64,000 nucleotides of DNA from Rhodoplanes sp. Z2-YC6860 (GCF_001579845.1 NZ_CP007440.1:6160029-6224028); one strand, 5' to 3'; shown: positions 9,039-19,598, counted from the first letter of the stretch. Notes: generated by a model from the sequence alone, not told the origin. Program-made: numbers and translations.

Positions 9039-9164
9039 GCTTTTGACACCTGCCGCTATAACGAACGCGCAAACTTCCCGAGGCTCGTCGAAACGAGCTG
9101 AGCTAGGTCTCCACGACACAAAGTCGTTCTCAACGAACCCTGCCCAACGACACCTCTGCCGATC

Positions 9165-9392
9165 TTATCGATCGACATTCCCATTGTTGTTAAGGCAGTT
9201 GCGAAAGTAGACCTCGCGCTCTTTTGCGTTCGTTTGCTTGCCGCCCGTGGTCATGAGCGGATAAGCGGCCATCGACTTTTCGCGGCACTTCTTGGCGAGC
9301 TCTGCGTTGATCGCTTCGGCTTGCCGCGGCGCGCAAAGGGAAACGGCAATCATCAGTCCGAGAAGACCGGTCGTCTTGTATAAGCGGCTCAT
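9165..9392 (-). CDS. small secreted protein of unknown function
   Basis: A 75-residue protein starting MSRLYKTTGLLGLM, with a signal peptide ending RQAEA. The mature part is short and charged, with two cysteines (AKKCREKS and YFRNCLNNNG). GGAGAAATTT directly before ATG 9392 supports this start over the ATG five codons upstream. The pattern of two cysteines about 28 residues apart recalls other small periplasmic alphaproteobacterial proteins, but no function can be assigned. Confidence 0.6.
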   Translation of the reverse strand: MSRLYKTTGLLGLMIAVSLCAPRQAEAINAELAKKCREKSMAAYPLMTTGGKQTNAKEREVYFRNCLNNNGNVDR

Positions 9393-9430
9393 AAATTTCT
9401 CCATCACGAGAGTCGATCAGCAGTGCCGGT

Positions 9431-9808
9431 CTAGCGAATATTCACCTGCACTTTGATCAGTGTATGCCCCGGAACACCGCGAAAGCTGCCATCCAAGAGG
9501 ACCGAAAAGAAATCTTCGCCGGTGAACCCAGTTGGTGCCTCATAAGAGAAGGCATAGCCTTGAACCTTCACTTGGCCATGTTTTGCGGGCGATTCGATCT
9601 CGACCCGATTGATCAACATCGCCGCCGAACGCAACCCACGAATACATTGTTGGCCGCGACCGATGCCCATGGTCCATTCGATCGATTGGGAATCGAGCCG
9701 CGGTGCAGGTCCAGAAATGATGCAGTCGCCAGCCAGGCTGGGTTGAAGTCCCAAGAGAAGTCCGAAGAGAACTCCCGAGAGAATTCCCGCAAGCGCAGCT
9801 AACCGCAT
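9431..9808 (-). CDS. small secreted protein with an Ig-like/beta-sandwich domain
   Basis: A 125-residue product with signal peptide AALAGILSGVLFGLLLGLQPSLAG, followed by a beta-rich domain. The C-terminal part (SPAKHGQVKVQG, FSYEAPTGFTGEDFFSV) resembles bacterial Ig-like/cadherin-like folds, in which a Tyr-x-Pro...G-x-D-x-F pattern is common. The frame is open upstream to 9910, but that extension precedes the signal peptide. It lies 38 bp upstream of the other small secreted protein on the same strand, so the two may be co-expressed. Function unknown. Confidence 0.6.
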   Translation of the reverse strand: MRLAALAGILSGVLFGLLLGLQPSLAGDCIISGPAPRLDSQSIEWTMGIGRGQQCIRGLRSAAMLINRVEIESPAKHGQVKVQGYAFSYEAPTGFTGEDFFSVLLDGSFRGVPGHTLIKVQVNIR

Positions 9809-10080
9809 GGCGTCCCTACACGATTGGTAACGCCCCGATATATCACAGCCACAGCCGGTTGATAGCCATGGGCTAGATCTGATCGACCGCTTCCGGGCCG
9901 CGGCAGCCACCGTTCAATGGCCGAGCGCGCTCATCTTTTTAGGCCTTCCACGACCCGATCGCTATTCCCGAAGCGTTGGGCATCACAAGCTCGGCCATGC
10001 CGCCATCGGCGAGTCGATGAGATCTGTGAAGGCTGCTTGTTGGAGCAACTCGCAATGGCAGGTTCGGTGGCGATTGCCGT

Positions 10081-10761
10081 TCAATGGAGGCTGGCAAGCT
10101 TGATTGTGAACCAGAGCTTTGGCCGCGCCGGCGATTGGGCGCGAATCCACCGATAGGAGCTCTGCGAGACGGAGACGATATTCGGATTGAGATTGTCGAG
10201 CACGAAGTCGCCGTTGTCCATGCGCACGATGAGTACGAGGTGGTGGATGCCCTGACGGGTCCCGACTTCTGCGAGCAGCAAGGACCTCATGGGCCATCCT
10301 CGGCGCAGGAGTTCGTGACGCTTGGTCACCGCATAGTCATTGCAATCTCCGGCGTCCGGATGCACCAGCCAGTTTTCCGCCAGAACTCCACGATCATTGG
10401 TTTGCGGAACGATCGTTCGATTGACGTCGCGGTTCACGGTTTGCAGTTCTGTCCACAAAGATTCGTTGAGATCGTTCTTGAACCCACGCGCCGACGTTTG
10501 CTCGCATTCAGCAGTGTGCTGCATACAGAATCGGGTGAATGCCATCGGTGGGAGCGTTGGTGCGTCAAAGCTGAGGCGATCCACATAGGATAGGAATGTG
10601 CCTGGCCTGATCCACAAGCCTGAATGCGCATCCGCTGTCACGCTGGTTGTGGCAAGCGCGACTGTAATCGCAATAAGTTTAGGTTGTCGCCAGATCCGTA
10701 CGACATCGACAAGACGTGCAGCGTTCAGAAGGACAGTAAGGATGTTTACACTGGTATTCAT
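10081..10761 (-). CDS. BTLCP-family (transglutaminase-like) cysteine peptidase, paralogue 2
   Basis: A 226-residue exported protein of the BTLCP/LapG-like family. The catalytic residues are Cys140 (GDCNDYAVTK), His174 (IHHLVLIV) and Asp189 (FVLDN). A hydrophobic segment (LIAITVALATTSVTADA) serves as signal peptide after an unusually long n-region. The C-terminal 110 residues are closely similar to the protein at 6507-7361, including RGWP and YRW near the end. It lacks most of that paralogue's N-terminal spacer. Having two such proteases about 3 kb apart, upstream of a giant RTX protein, suggests surface-protein processing. Confidence 0.85.
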   Translation of the reverse strand: MNTSVNILTVLLNAARLVDVVRIWRQPKLIAITVALATTSVTADAHSGLWIRPGTFLSYVDRLSFDAPTLPPMAFTRFCMQHTAECEQTSARGFKNDLNESLWTELQTVNRDVNRTIVPQTNDRGVLAENWLVHPDAGDCNDYAVTKRHELLRRGWPMRSLLLAEVGTRQGIHHLVLIVRMDNGDFVLDNLNPNIVSVSQSSYRWIRAQSPARPKLWFTIKLASLH

Positions 10762-11025
10762 GTAGGTTTCCCTTGCCCCCGCAGGCTTCGTAGGAATCCC
10801 TCATCTCGCCGATCGTTCCCTTGGCTGACCGAATTTCGGAATCGAACTGTGCGTCACTCGACAATGCTGTCGCGGGGGGCAGCTGCGCCATGGTTCACCG
10901 GTACCGCGCTAAGTGCCGCTTGATCCGGTTGCGTCGTGAGGGCTTGATAGGGTGCCGTCACATTGTCGTAGAAATTGTCGGCACACACGCTTGGTGCTCG
11001 ATGCAGGAATGGGATCCGCTGCAAA

Positions 11026-12015
11026 ATGTCTGATGCTGGAAACGTGCTGGTTACCGGAGGCGCAGGCTTCATTGGAAGCCACGTCTGCAAGCGGCTGGCT
11101 GCTGCGGGCTACCAGCCTATCGTCCTGGACAATCTATCCCGCGGGTTCCGGTCTTCCGTGAAATGGGGACCTCTCGAAGTCGCCGACATCGGCGATGGAG
11201 CGCGGGTTCGCGAAATCCTCAATCGCTACCGCCCAATTGGTGTGATGCACTTTTCGGCGTTCACGAGCGTCGGTGAGTCCGTGCAGCAGCCTGCGCTCTA
11301 CTACTCGAACAATGTGGGAGCCACCGCAGTATTGCTGCAGGCCGTGATCGAGCACGGCGCCCCACCCTTCGTGTTCTCTTCGACTGCGGCGATCTACGGC
11401 AATCCAGCCTCGGTGCCCGTTGACGAGGATCATCCCCATCGGCCCATCAACCCTTATGGGCGTTCTAAGCTCTACGTCGAGCATATGCTTGCCGATGCAA
11501 ACCAGGCGAGCGGCCTTCCGTGGGTCGCCTTGCGTTACTTCAACGCCGCAGGATGCGACCCGGACGGCGAAATCGGAGAACGGCACGATCCGGAAACGCA
11601 CCTCATCCCGATCATTGTGCGTGCGGCTCTGAAGGGTTCGACAGTCTCCATCTTTGGCGACGACTACGACACCCCGGACGGGACCTGCATCCGCGACTAC
11701 ATTCACGTCAACGACCTGGCCGACGCACACATCCTTGCCCTCAAGTATCTGGCCCGCGGCGGCAAAAGCTGCGGCATCAATCTCGCGAACTCGAAGGGCT
11801 TTTCAGTCAGAGAAGTCCTCGCAACGGTGGAACGCGTGTGCGGGCGCCCTGTCGCCGTCAAGATTGACCCTCGACGGCCGGGAGACCCCGCAGTCTTGAT
11901 CGGCAAAACTGAGAGAGCCAAGGAGTTGCTGGGCTGGTCGCCCAAACGATCAGATCTGGAACTGCAGGTGCGTGACGCTTGGAACTGGTACGAGAACTTC
12001 CTGCCCTCGGTTTAG
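11026..12015 (+). CDS. galE: UDP-glucose 4-epimerase
   Basis: The 329-residue protein is an extended short-chain dehydrogenase. It has TGGAGFIGSH near the N-terminus (NAD binding), FSSTAAIYG, and the catalytic Tyr144-x3-Lys148 pair (YGRSK). It also has ALRYFNAAGCDPDG, HLIPI and GTCIRDYIHVNDLADAH, which are diagnostic of GalE. It interconverts UDP-glucose and UDP-galactose and supplies galactosyl donors for exopolysaccharide; in rhizobia the equivalent gene is exoB. The frame is open upstream to 10975, but the conserved protein starts at ATG 11026. Confidence 0.92.
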   Translation: MSDAGNVLVTGGAGFIGSHVCKRLAAAGYQPIVLDNLSRGFRSSVKWGPLEVADIGDGARVREILNRYRPIGVMHFSAFTSVGESVQQPALYYSNNVGATAVLLQAVIEHGAPPFVFSSTAAIYGNPASVPVDEDHPHRPINPYGRSKLYVEHMLADANQASGLPWVALRYFNAAGCDPDGEIGERHDPETHLIPIIVRAALKGSTVSIFGDDYDTPDGTCIRDYIHVNDLADAHILALKYLARGGKSCGINLANSKGFSVREVLATVERVCGRPVAVKIDPRRPGDPAVLIGKTERAKELLGWSPKRSDLELQVRDAWNWYENFLPSV

Positions 12016-12458
12016 TCGGACCGCCTCGCCTGCCGAGCCGACAATCCACAACACTCACCGCGAATATCTTCCGGCTCGCTACGTCACACGCCGAAGATCC
12101 TCGACGCACGTTTGAAAGTGATTCTCCACAGTCGAGCATCGGCAATTCCAAACGCGAGACCTTGGCGTCTCGCGACGCCTGACGATCAACGAAGCGCAGA
12201 GCGCAATCTCGACTCGATCACGCACACGCGAGGATTTTTCTTATCGTTTCACATCGAGCAGAGAATGATCGCCGTGCGACCGACGGCGAAATTTCCCAAA
12301 CGCGATAAGCGAATGCACAAAACTCGGCGACGAACGCGGCGAGTTCCGCGCGTACGTAGTTCCACCTATGTCATGTAGACTTTTAGGTTATCGCCGCGCT
12401 GATTGTTAGAAGATGCGCGGTAGCGTCTAAGCTCACCCTTGAAAGGAGAGTTACAGAC
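12016..12458. other. 443-bp intergenic region upstream of the RTX-GH16 gene
   Basis: No convincing gene is present. A perfect 7-bp stem (GCGAGAC at 12154-12160 with GTCTCGC at 12167-12173, 6-base loop) lies downstream of galE but has no T-run. The last 100 bases are more A+T-rich and presumably hold the promoter of the RTX gene, though no clear -35/-10 pair could be chosen. Confidence 0.5.
12442..12450 (+). promoter_or_regulatory. ribosome-binding site fixing a GTG start
   Basis: AAAGGAGAG ends 8 bases before GTG 12459. This strong Shine-Dalgarno match decides the start of the 1647-residue RTX protein, which has no nearby ATG. Confidence 0.8.
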
Positions 12459-15400
12459 GTGTTGCGGAATAGTGGCGTGCCGAAGCTCATCGTGATTGGA
12501 GGAACACAAAACAACATCATTCAAGGAGGCGCCAGCAACGACACTCTGACCGGCGGCCTCGGCGACGACACTTTCATCATCTCGAAGGGCGGCGGTTCCG
12601 ACACCATCACCGATTTTTCGCCCGGCGATATCCTTCGCATCGTCAATTACGGCTTCACTGATTTCTCCTCGTTCGCTGCCGCGATGAAACAATCGGGTGC
12701 GGACACGATCATATCCTTGGGTGGCGGTGAAACGTTGACGCTCAAAGGCGTCACCGCCAGTTCCGTTACACAGTCCAGCGTCGTGTTTGCACAGGATTCC
12801 TCCGCTCCTGCCGCAGCCCCAATGGCACTTGCGGCGATCGCGCCTGCGTCCCCCGTGGACGCGCTGGTGGCGAGCGGCGCCTCGAGTCATTGGTTTTCGA
12901 GTTCCGTCGCCGGCTCAAGCCTGGTGGGAACTTCGGGAAACGATTCGCTGACTGCAGGCGCGGGAAACATCACGCTGGCCGGCGGCACCGGCGACGACAT
13001 CTACACGGTCTATAATCAGACCGACACGGTGATTGAGAAGCCCGGTGAAGGAAACGACACCGTCCTCACCTGGGCCTCGAGCTACACGCTGGCCAATGAC
13101 CAGTCGATCGAGAACCTGACGCTGGCCGGAACCGCCGCATCGTGCGGAACCGGCAACGATCTTGACAACATCATCACCGGAAACTCGGGGAACAACGTCC
13201 TCGATGGCGGCAAGGGTAACGATGCCCTGATCGGTGGCGGCGGCCGGGATACGTTTGCCATCACATTCGGTAACGGTTTCGACACCATCCGCGATTTTGC
13301 GGCAACCGGCTCCGGCGCCGACATCGTCCGGCTCAACGGCTTTGCCGCCAGCTCTTTCGCCGATCTCGCGCAATACATGACTCAGGTCGGCGCGGACACC
13401 GTTCTTAATTTCGGCAATGGCGATGGCGTCGTTCTCAAAAACGTCGCGATGACCGACCTCACGGCCGGCAATTTCCAGTTTGCGTTCGTCGGCACGGCTG
13501 GCAATGACGTGATCGCAGGCGGCGCAGGGAATGACCTTATGACAGGCGGACGAGGCCGCGACACCTTTATCATCAGCAAAGGCGGAGGCTCCGATACGAT
13601 CACCGATTTCACCGCCGGAAGCGGTGGAGATTACCTGAAGATCGCCAACTACGGCTTCTCGACCTTCTCGAGCTTCATCGCCGCGGCTTCGCAGTCGGGT
13701 CAGGACACCGTCGTCGCGCTCGGCAACGGCGAAACGCTGACTCTCAAGAATGTACTTGCGACCAAACTGTTGGCCGGCAACGTCCTGCTCAGCAACGATC
13801 TCCCCGGCGACGGTGATATCATCACCCAGGTCGTAACGCCGCCATCCGGCGCGTCGACCAGATGGTTCTCAGTGACATCCGGCAGCACCGCGACGGGAAC
13901 CGCTGGCAACGACCAGTTCTCGACAAGCGGCAGCAACATCACCGTGATCGGGGGAGCGGGCGACGATATTTATAACATCGCCGACGCGGCAACGACCAAG
14001 ATCGTCGAAGCCGTCGATGGCGGCATCGACACTGTTCAATCCTGGTACACGTATTCGCTTCCGACCGATCAGTACGTCGAGAACCTGTCGCTCATGGGCA
14101 CAGGCAACATCAACGGGACGGGCAACGACCTCAGCAATCTGATCACGGGCAACAGCGCCAACAACATCATCACCGGCGGACTTGGAAGCGACACGTTCAC
14201 CGGCGGTGGCGGTGCCGACACGTTCCTTATCTTCAAGGGCACCGGCATGAAAACGGTGACCGACTTCGCGACATCCGGCGCCGGCGCCGATGTTCTGAAG
14301 CTTGACGGATTCTCCTGGGGCTCCTTCGACGCCTTGAAGGCCCAGATGCGTCAAATCGGCAACGACACCGTCATCTGGCTCGGCGGTAGCGATTCGGTGC
14401 TACTGAAGAACGTTCAGATATCCAGTCTGACCGCCGCCAACTTCAACCTGGTGAATGTCGCAGACACGATCGTGGGCACGTCCGGGGCGGATACGCTGAA
14501 CGGCGGCGATGGCAACGATATCCTCACCGGCGGCGCCGGGCGCGATACCTTCGTGATCGACAAGGGGAACGGCTCGGACATCATCACGGACTTCACACCC
14601 GGCGCGGCCGGCGATTTCCTGGATCTCCGGCACTATGGCTTCAGCAATTTTGCCCAGCTGCAAGCCCGGATGACGCAATCCGGCGGGGATACGATCATCG
14701 CGCTGTCGGATACCGAAACCGTCACGTTGAAGAACGTCCGTGCGACCGACATCTTGTCGAGCAATGTGGTGATCGAGTTCGACCTGCCGAACTCTTCCGG
14801 CGGCACGGCCCATACATTCACCACCAGCGTTGCCGGCGACACTCTCACCGGCACGAGCGCAAACGATTATCTCATCATGAATGCCGCGCACGTGACGGCA
14901 ACCGGTGGGGCCGGAAACGACATCTACATCGTCAGCGATCAGAGCGACGTCGTCATCGAAGCAGCGAACGGAGGTATCGATACTGTCCAGACAGGGAGCT
15001 ACGGCTACCAGCTCTCCAATTCGCAATTGATCGAAAATATCGGTCTGCTCGGTTCCGGCGATTCATTCGCGGTCGGCAACGATCTCGACAACATCGTCAC
15101 CGGAAACTCCGGAAACAACACGCTGAACGGCGGCAACGGCGATGACATCCTCACGGGCAACGCTGGCGCCGACATGTTCGTCATCGCCAAAGGCCAAGGC
15201 TCCGACATCATCACCGACTTCTCGCCCGCTCAGGGCGATGTCATCCGCCTCGACAACTTCGGCTTCAAGAGCTTCGCTGACGTTGCGGCGATCATGCAGC
15301 AGGTCGGAACCAACACCGTGCTGTTCTTCGGCGACGGACAATCGCTGATCCTGCAAAACACTCAGACAAGCAGTCTTAGCGCCGCCAGCTTCGTCTTCGA

Positions 15401-17402
15401 TCTCGACACCAGCTCGATGGTGCAGACCTTCAACGACGACTTCGACACGCTCTCTCTCTATCACGGCAATACCGGCACCTGGTTGACGCGATACGAATGG
15501 GGCGGAACGACTGCCTATACGCTGACCTCCAACAGCGAGAAGCAGCTCTATGTCGATCCGTCGTTTCGGGGATTGCCAGGCACGCAATCCTCGAGCTCGC
15601 TCGGGTTCGATCCATTCAACATCAACGATGGACAGCTCACGATCACGGCATCGCCCATGCCGGCCGCGGACGCCTCCTATACGGGTGGTTACGCATTCAC
15701 TTCCGGCATGTTGAGCAGCGCCGCAACGTTCGCCCAGACCTATGGGTATTTCGAGATCGCGGCGACGTTGCCCGACGGTCACGGCGCCTGGCCGGCCTTC
15801 TGGCTCCAGCGGGCGGACCACACATGGCCTCCCGAAATCGACGTCATGGAGGCGTTCGGTGACCAGAAGACCATGGTTCATTCCGGGGTCTGGTACGACA
15901 CCACTCCCACTCAGGTCGGCAATTGGGAATCGACCGGCGAACTCACCGGCGAGCACAAATTCGGCGTCGAGTGGACGCCCTACACGGTCACGTTCTACGT
16001 CGACGGACACGAAACGGCGAGCTACGCCACGCCGACCGACCTGAACAGCGCCATGTACATGGTCGCCAATCTGGCCATGGGCGGCACCTGGCCGGGCAAT
16101 CCGGATCCCGACGCCACCGCGCAGTTCACGATCGACTCGATCAAGGCGTATCAGCTCACGGACTACACGCTCGATCACTACACGCTGCTCACAAGCGCCG
16201 CACCGACCGATTCGATCGTCGCCACGGGGACGAGCGGAACGCTCAACGGCACCACCAGCGCCGACCTTATCGACGATCACGGAGCAGGCTACGTACTCAA
16301 TGGCGGCCTGGGTGACGACACCTACCTCGTCGCCAACCGTGGAACCACGGTCGTCGAACAGTTCAATGGCGGTATCGATACGGTGAAGTCGTCGGTTTCT
16401 TTCACGCTCGGCGACAACGTCGAGAACCTGACGTTGACCGGCACGGCCAACATCGATGCCTGCGGCAATTCGCAGTCGAACATCATTATCGGCAACTCCG
16501 GCGACAACATCATCACCGGCGGCCAAGGCAACGACATCCTCACCGGCGGTGGCGGTCACAACATCTTCGTCTTCAACCCGGGTGACGGTTCGGACATCAT
16601 CACCGATTTCCAAGCCGGCGTCGGTGCCGGCGACGTCGTCAAGCTCGACGGCTACGGCTTCTCGTCCTTCGGAGGCATCCAGAGTGCGATGTCGCAGCAC
16701 GGCGCGGACGTCTGGCTTGCGCTTTCGACGTACGAAACGCTCGTGTTCCGCTCACACACGATCGGCGATTTTGCCGCCGACGACTTCAATATTCCGGACA
16801 TCCCTCCCGTCGGGGGAACGCTGATATCCTCCGAGAACGGAACGCCCGGCGACGACACGCTGATCGGCACCGGCGGCGGAAACTACATGGACGGCAAAGG
16901 CGGCAACGACACTCTGATCGGTGGCCCCGGCGACGATACCTACGTGGTCTATTCGACGGACAACCCGACCATCATCGAGAACCCCAACGAGGGCATCGAT
17001 ACGGTTCTGTCGCAGCGGTCGTTCCAGCTTCCGGACAACGTTGAGAACCTGACACTCGTGGGGTGGAACACCACGGGCACCGGCAATGATCTCGACAACA
17101 GAATCGTCGGCACCGGCGGTGCCGAGACTCTCAACGGCAAGGGCGGCAACGACTGGCTGTTCGGCGGCGCCGGCAACGACACGTTCGTGTATGAGAAGAA
17201 TTCCGGCTTCGACACGATCGCCGACTTCCATGTCAACACCGGCAGCGGAGAGCACGACACGCTCAAGCTGGTCGGATACGGCTCCGACGCAACGCTGACC
17301 AACGACGGCGACGTTTGGACCGTCCATTACAGCGGCGGCGAGGATCAGATCAAAATCACCGGTGTAACCCAACTCACCCACGCCGATTACTTGTTCCAGT
17401 AA
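12459..17402 (+). CDS. giant RTX-repeat protein with an embedded GH16 glycoside hydrolase domain
   Basis: The 1647-residue protein starts at GTG and has no Sec signal peptide, as expected for type I secretion through a C-terminal signal. Glycine/aspartate-rich Ca2+-binding nonapeptides (GGxGxDxx) are spread through its length. Residues about 987-1232 form a GH16 beta-jelly-roll, with [23 protein letters not shown] followed by the catalytic EIDVME: Glu1126 nucleophile, Asp1128, and Glu1131 acid/base. GH16 members hydrolyse beta-1,3/1,4-glucans, agar and succinoglycan-type polymers (the rhizobial ExsH is a secreted RTX-GH16 glycanase). The likely role is trimming the locus's own exopolysaccharide or digesting a plant or algal glucan. 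No ABC exporter, MFP or TolC gene is seen nearby. A hairpin lies just downstream. Confidence 0.9.
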   Translation: MLRNSGVPKLIVIGGTQNNIIQGGASNDTLTGGLGDDTFIISKGGGSDTITDFSPGDILRIVNYGFTDFSSFAAAMKQSGADTIISLGGGETLTLKGVTASSVTQSSVVFAQDSSAPAAAPMALAAIAPASPVDALVASGASSHWFSSSVAGSSLVGTSGNDSLTAGAGNITLAGGTGDDIYTVYNQTDTVIEKPGEGNDTVLTWASSYTLANDQSIENLTLAGTAASCGTGNDLDNIITGNSGNNVLDGGKGNDALIGGGGRDTFAITFGNGFDTIRDFAATGSGADIVRLNGFAASSFADLAQYMTQVGADTVLNFGNGDGVVLKNVAMTDLTAGNFQFAFVGTAGNDVIAGGAGNDLMTGGRGRDTFIISKGGGSDTITDFTAGSGGDYLKIANYGFSTFSSFIAAASQSGQDTVVALGNGETLTLKNVLATKLLAGNVLLSNDLPGDGDIITQVVTPPSGASTRWFSVTSGSTATGTAGNDQFSTSGSNITVIGGAGDDIYNIADAATTKIVEAVDGGIDTVQSWYTYSLPTDQYVENLSLMGTGNINGTGNDLSNLITGNSANNIITGGLGSDTFTGGGGADTFLIFKGTGMKTVTDFATSGAGADVLKLDGFSWGSFDALKAQMRQIGNDTVIWLGGSDSVLLKNVQISSLTAANFNLVNVADTIVGTSGADTLNGGDGNDILTGGAGRDTFVIDKGNGSDIITDFTPGAAGDFLDLRHYGFSNFAQLQARMTQSGGDTIIALSDTETVTLKNVRATDILSSNVVIEFDLPNSSGGTAHTFTTSVAGDTLTGTSANDYLIMNAAHVTATGGAGNDIYIVSDQSDVVIEAANGGIDTVQTGSYGYQLSNSQLIENIGLLGSGDSFAVGNDLDNIVTGNSGNNTLNGGNGDDILTGNAGADMFVIAKGQGSDIITDFSPAQGDVIRLDNFGFKSFADVAAIMQQVGTNTVLFFGDGQSLILQNTQTSSLSAASFVFDLDTSSMVQTFNDDFDTLSLYHGNTGTWLTRYEWGGTTAYTLTSNSEKQLYVDPSFRGLPGTQSSSSLGFDPFNINDGQLTITASPMPAADASYTGGYAFTSGMLSSAATFAQTYGYFEIAATLPDGHGAWPAFWLQRADHTWPPEIDVMEAFGDQKTMVHSGVWYDTTPTQVGNWESTGELTGEHKFGVEWTPYTVTFYVDGHETASYATPTDLNSAMYMVANLAMGGTWPGNPDPDATAQFTIDSIKAYQLTDYTLDHYTLLTSAAPTDSIVATGTSGTLNGTTSADLIDDHGAGYVLNGGLGDDTYLVANRGTTVVEQFNGGIDTVKSSVSFTLGDNVENLTLTGTANIDACGNSQSNIIIGNSGDNIITGGQGNDILTGGGGHNIFVFNPGDGSDIITDFQAGVGAGDVVKLDGYGFSSFGGIQSAMSQHGADVWLALSTYETLVFRSHTIGDFAADDFNIPDIPPVGGTLISSENGTPGDDTLIGTGGGNYMDGKGGNDTLIGGPGDDTYVVYSTDNPTIIENPNEGIDTVLSQRSFQLPDNVENLTLVGWNTTGTGNDLDNRIVGTGGAETLNGKGGNDWLFGGAGNDTFVYEKNSGFDTIADFHVNTGSGEHDTLKLVGYGSDATLTNDGDVWTVHYSGGEDQIKITGVTQLTHADYLFQ
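12480..17390 (+). repeat. eight RTX modules with a conserved hydrophobic trailer
   Basis: RTX nonapeptide blocks are followed by the pattern D-F-x(n)-G-x-D-x-L-x-L-x-x-[YF]-G-F-x-x-F...Q-x-G-x-D-T...G-x-G-E-T-L-x-L-K-N. The [YF]GF-like position recurs near bases 12649, 13336, 13648, 14308, 14634, 15258, 16651 and 17275. Alternate modules also carry a D-x-x-I-E-N-L-x-L-x-G-T segment. The GH16 domain is inserted between modules six and seven. Confidence 0.8.
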
Positions 17403-17769
17403 ACCGCGTGTTGCCACAGGCGGTGCCGGTGAATTCGGCCGGCACCGTCGTCCAACCCAGCGATGCGCCGCTGTGACGCACGTCGTGATATATAAACAGC
17501 ACTGATGCCGCTTCGTCAGGCACGCGCGGCAACACGCTACCGTTTTGCATCGAAGATTGGATCGGCACCGCCTCAGATTTTTGAATTGCTGGACGAAATG
17601 CGGGCCGCATTGTGACCGCCCCAAGACACGTCCTCAACGGCGATCGCGCATGTCGAGAAAGCATGTTGCGACGCAGCGACAAAGCCGTTAAGCCCGTCCG
17701 AGACGTCGCGGAAAAACTTTCAATCACGTCACAGTGGTCGGCTTCGCACGTTTGCGTCGAGGACGTTGT
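17403..17769. other. 367-bp intergenic region after the RTX-GH16 gene
   Basis: A 9-bp perfect stem (17422-17430 with 17440-17448, 9-base loop containing GAATTC) follows the RTX stop codon by about 20 bases. It has no T-run, so it may be a transcript-stabilising or Rho-associated structure. Nothing else recognisable is seen; GAGGA at 17759-17763 is the ribosome-binding site of the next gene. Confidence 0.5.
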
Positions 17770-18999
17770 ATGGACCGTCGCGAAATTGCGAAGCAAGAGC
17801 AGCTCGGAGCTCAACGGTTCCAGCTCAAGGATCTTTTAAAGACCAGGATGTTGGGCGCCGAACTCGACGCGTCCAAAGGCGTTGGGCCCGGCTTCGATTT
17901 TCTGCGCTTGGCCTTGGCCATTCTCATATTCTATGGCCACACCAGCCTGCTGACGGTTGTCGCGACGCCTCCGACGTTTGCATCCGACTTGTCGGCGGCA
18001 ACGAACGCCGGCGACCTCGTGTCGATGACGATCTCCGCGCTCAAGACACGCGGCTACGTTCTGTTCGTGCCGATGTTTTTCGCCTTGAGCGGCTTTCTGG
18101 TCGCTGGATCTGCACTCCGACTGCAGCACGTCGGTCAATTCCTCGGCTTTCGCGTTCTGCGCATCCTGCCGGCGCTCCTGGTGGAGGTGACGCTGTCGGC
18201 GCTGATCCTGGGAGCGATATTCACGACGCTGCCGTTGCGTGACTATTTCACAGATCCGCAATTTTTCCGCTACTTCGGCAACATCGTCGGTCATATCACC
18301 TTTCATCTGCCTGGTGTTTTCACCAGCAATCCAAAGACGGACTACGTCAACGGTGCGCTTTGGACGCTGCCGCCGGAATTCTTCTGTTACTTGATCCTGT
18401 CGGCACTCATGATCCTCGGCATTCTCGGCCGTCGACAGATCGTCCTTGTCTTGTTCGTCGCGTGCGCCATCGTGATCGTCCCGGCTTCGCTGTTTTACGG
18501 CATCGGCATCACGGGCACGTTTTATTCGACATCAGCCATTGTGAGCTATTTCGTTGCCGGCGTTTTGACGTTCCTGTACCGCGAAAAAGTGCCGCTCAAT
18601 TTTGGGGCAGCCATCATCTGCGGTCTCGTCGCCCTGGCCGCGGTTCCCTATCCAAGGATGGCATTCGTCCTCGTCCCATTCCTGACGTATCTCACGGTAT
18701 GGGTCGGTTTGCAGTCCTGGCTCGCTCTGCCCTTCATGAAGGGAAGAGATTATTCGTACGGTATCTACCTCTACAACTTCCCGATCTGCCAAGCGATCAT
18801 CGCGACCATTCCTGGCATTTCGCGCGGGCAACTGATCGTCTCGGGGCTGATCACGAGCTTGGCATTCGCAGCCTTCTCCTGGCACTTCATCGAAAAGCCG
18901 TTCCTTCGCTTCAAGAGTCTTCTTGTATCGGACCGGTTCAAGATCGGGCGTTGGACAAGAACGGCACGAACGAACGCGGCGGAGACCGACAAGGCCTGA
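17770..18999 (+). CDS. acyltransferase 3 family membrane protein (OafA/ExoZ-like)
   Basis: A 409-residue polytopic protein of the acyltransferase-3 family. It has GFDFLRLALAILIFYGH (the R-x(10)-H-like catalytic region of helix 1), FFALSGFLVAGSAL and FLGFRVLRILPALLVEV, with about ten helices in all. Family members O-acetylate or succinylate surface sugars using a cytoplasmic acyl donor. GAGGA at 17759-17763 supports ATG 17770. Its position in an EPS locus suggests decoration of exopolysaccharide. The C-terminus is short and basic. Confidence 0.88.
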   Translation: MDRREIAKQEQLGAQRFQLKDLLKTRMLGAELDASKGVGPGFDFLRLALAILIFYGHTSLLTVVATPPTFASDLSAATNAGDLVSMTISALKTRGYVLFVPMFFALSGFLVAGSALRLQHVGQFLGFRVLRILPALLVEVTLSALILGAIFTTLPLRDYFTDPQFFRYFGNIVGHITFHLPGVFTSNPKTDYVNGALWTLPPEFFCYLILSALMILGILGRRQIVLVLFVACAIVIVPASLFYGIGITGTFYSTSAIVSYFVAGVLTFLYREKVPLNFGAAIICGLVALAAVPYPRMAFVLVPFLTYLTVWVGLQSWLALPFMKGRDYSYGIYLYNFPICQAIIATIPGISRGQLIVSGLITSLAFAAFSWHFIEKPFLRFKSLLVSDRFKIGRWTRTARTNAAETDKA

Positions 19000-19113
19000 G
19001 CGGCGCCATCCGACGGTGGAGCTTCGTTCGCTACGACTTCATAAAAAGAAAGATGTGGCCATCGTCGGTGTCGTTTCTTTCAGACCCCCCGCGCAATCGA
19101 GACAAAATACTCA

Positions 19114-19515
19114 ATGACGCCATCCTCGCTGAAATCTTGCTTCAAGCTCGGCGGATGGCTCGCGATTTTAACGATAGCCGTTCTCTCTCTTGTCCCAGGC
19201 GAGATGCGACCGCACACATTGTCGGTAAGCCAGCTTGAGCACGTCATTGCCTACGCCATCACCGGAGCGCTGCTGGCGGCCGGCTATCCAATCCTCAATC
19301 AGCGCATCCTCGTCGTTGCCGGACTGACGTGCTACGCCGGCATCCTCGAGATCATTCAACTTTGGGTGCCGGGTCGAACGTCCAAGATTATCGACCTCGT
19401 CGCAGGGGCTTCCGGAGCGCTGGCGGGAGTCCTCTTGGTCTTAGCGCTGCAAAGCTGGCTCTTTCGGACGGCTGAACATCGGCCCGCGCCTCTGTCGTCA
19501 AAGCTTCGCGGCTGA
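19114..19515 (+). CDS. VanZ-like family membrane protein
   Basis: A 133-residue protein with four hydrophobic helices. VLSLVPGEMRP, LEHVIAYAITGALL, and EIIQLWVPGRTSKIIDLVAGASGALAG match the VanZ-like family pattern (S-x-x-P...K-x-x-H-x-x-x-Y...E-x-x-Q...D-x-x-x-N/G). VanZ confers slight teicoplanin resistance in enterococci, but proteobacterial members are common in EPS loci without known function. It lies 114 bp after the acyltransferase gene on the same strand. Confidence 0.8.
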   Translation: MTPSSLKSCFKLGGWLAILTIAVLSLVPGEMRPHTLSVSQLEHVIAYAITGALLAAGYPILNQRILVVAGLTCYAGILEIIQLWVPGRTSKIIDLVAGASGALAGVLLVLALQSWLFRTAEHRPAPLSSKLRG

Positions 19516-19598
19516 GTGGGATCGACTGCCTATCGAATCGGCAGGAAAGCGGTTAACTTTTTGCTTGTATTGGGTTTTGCGAAACACCGGCGCCGATT

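Noticed and set aside
10679-10891. 70-codon minus-strand frame upstream of the second BTLCP gene
   Set aside because: No ribosome-binding site, no signal peptide and Cys-rich random-looking product; it overlaps the BTLCP N-terminus.
15063-16700. 545-codon minus-strand frame opposite the GH16 domain
   Set aside because: Shadow of the regular RTX codon pattern; low-complexity Val/Arg/Asp-rich product.
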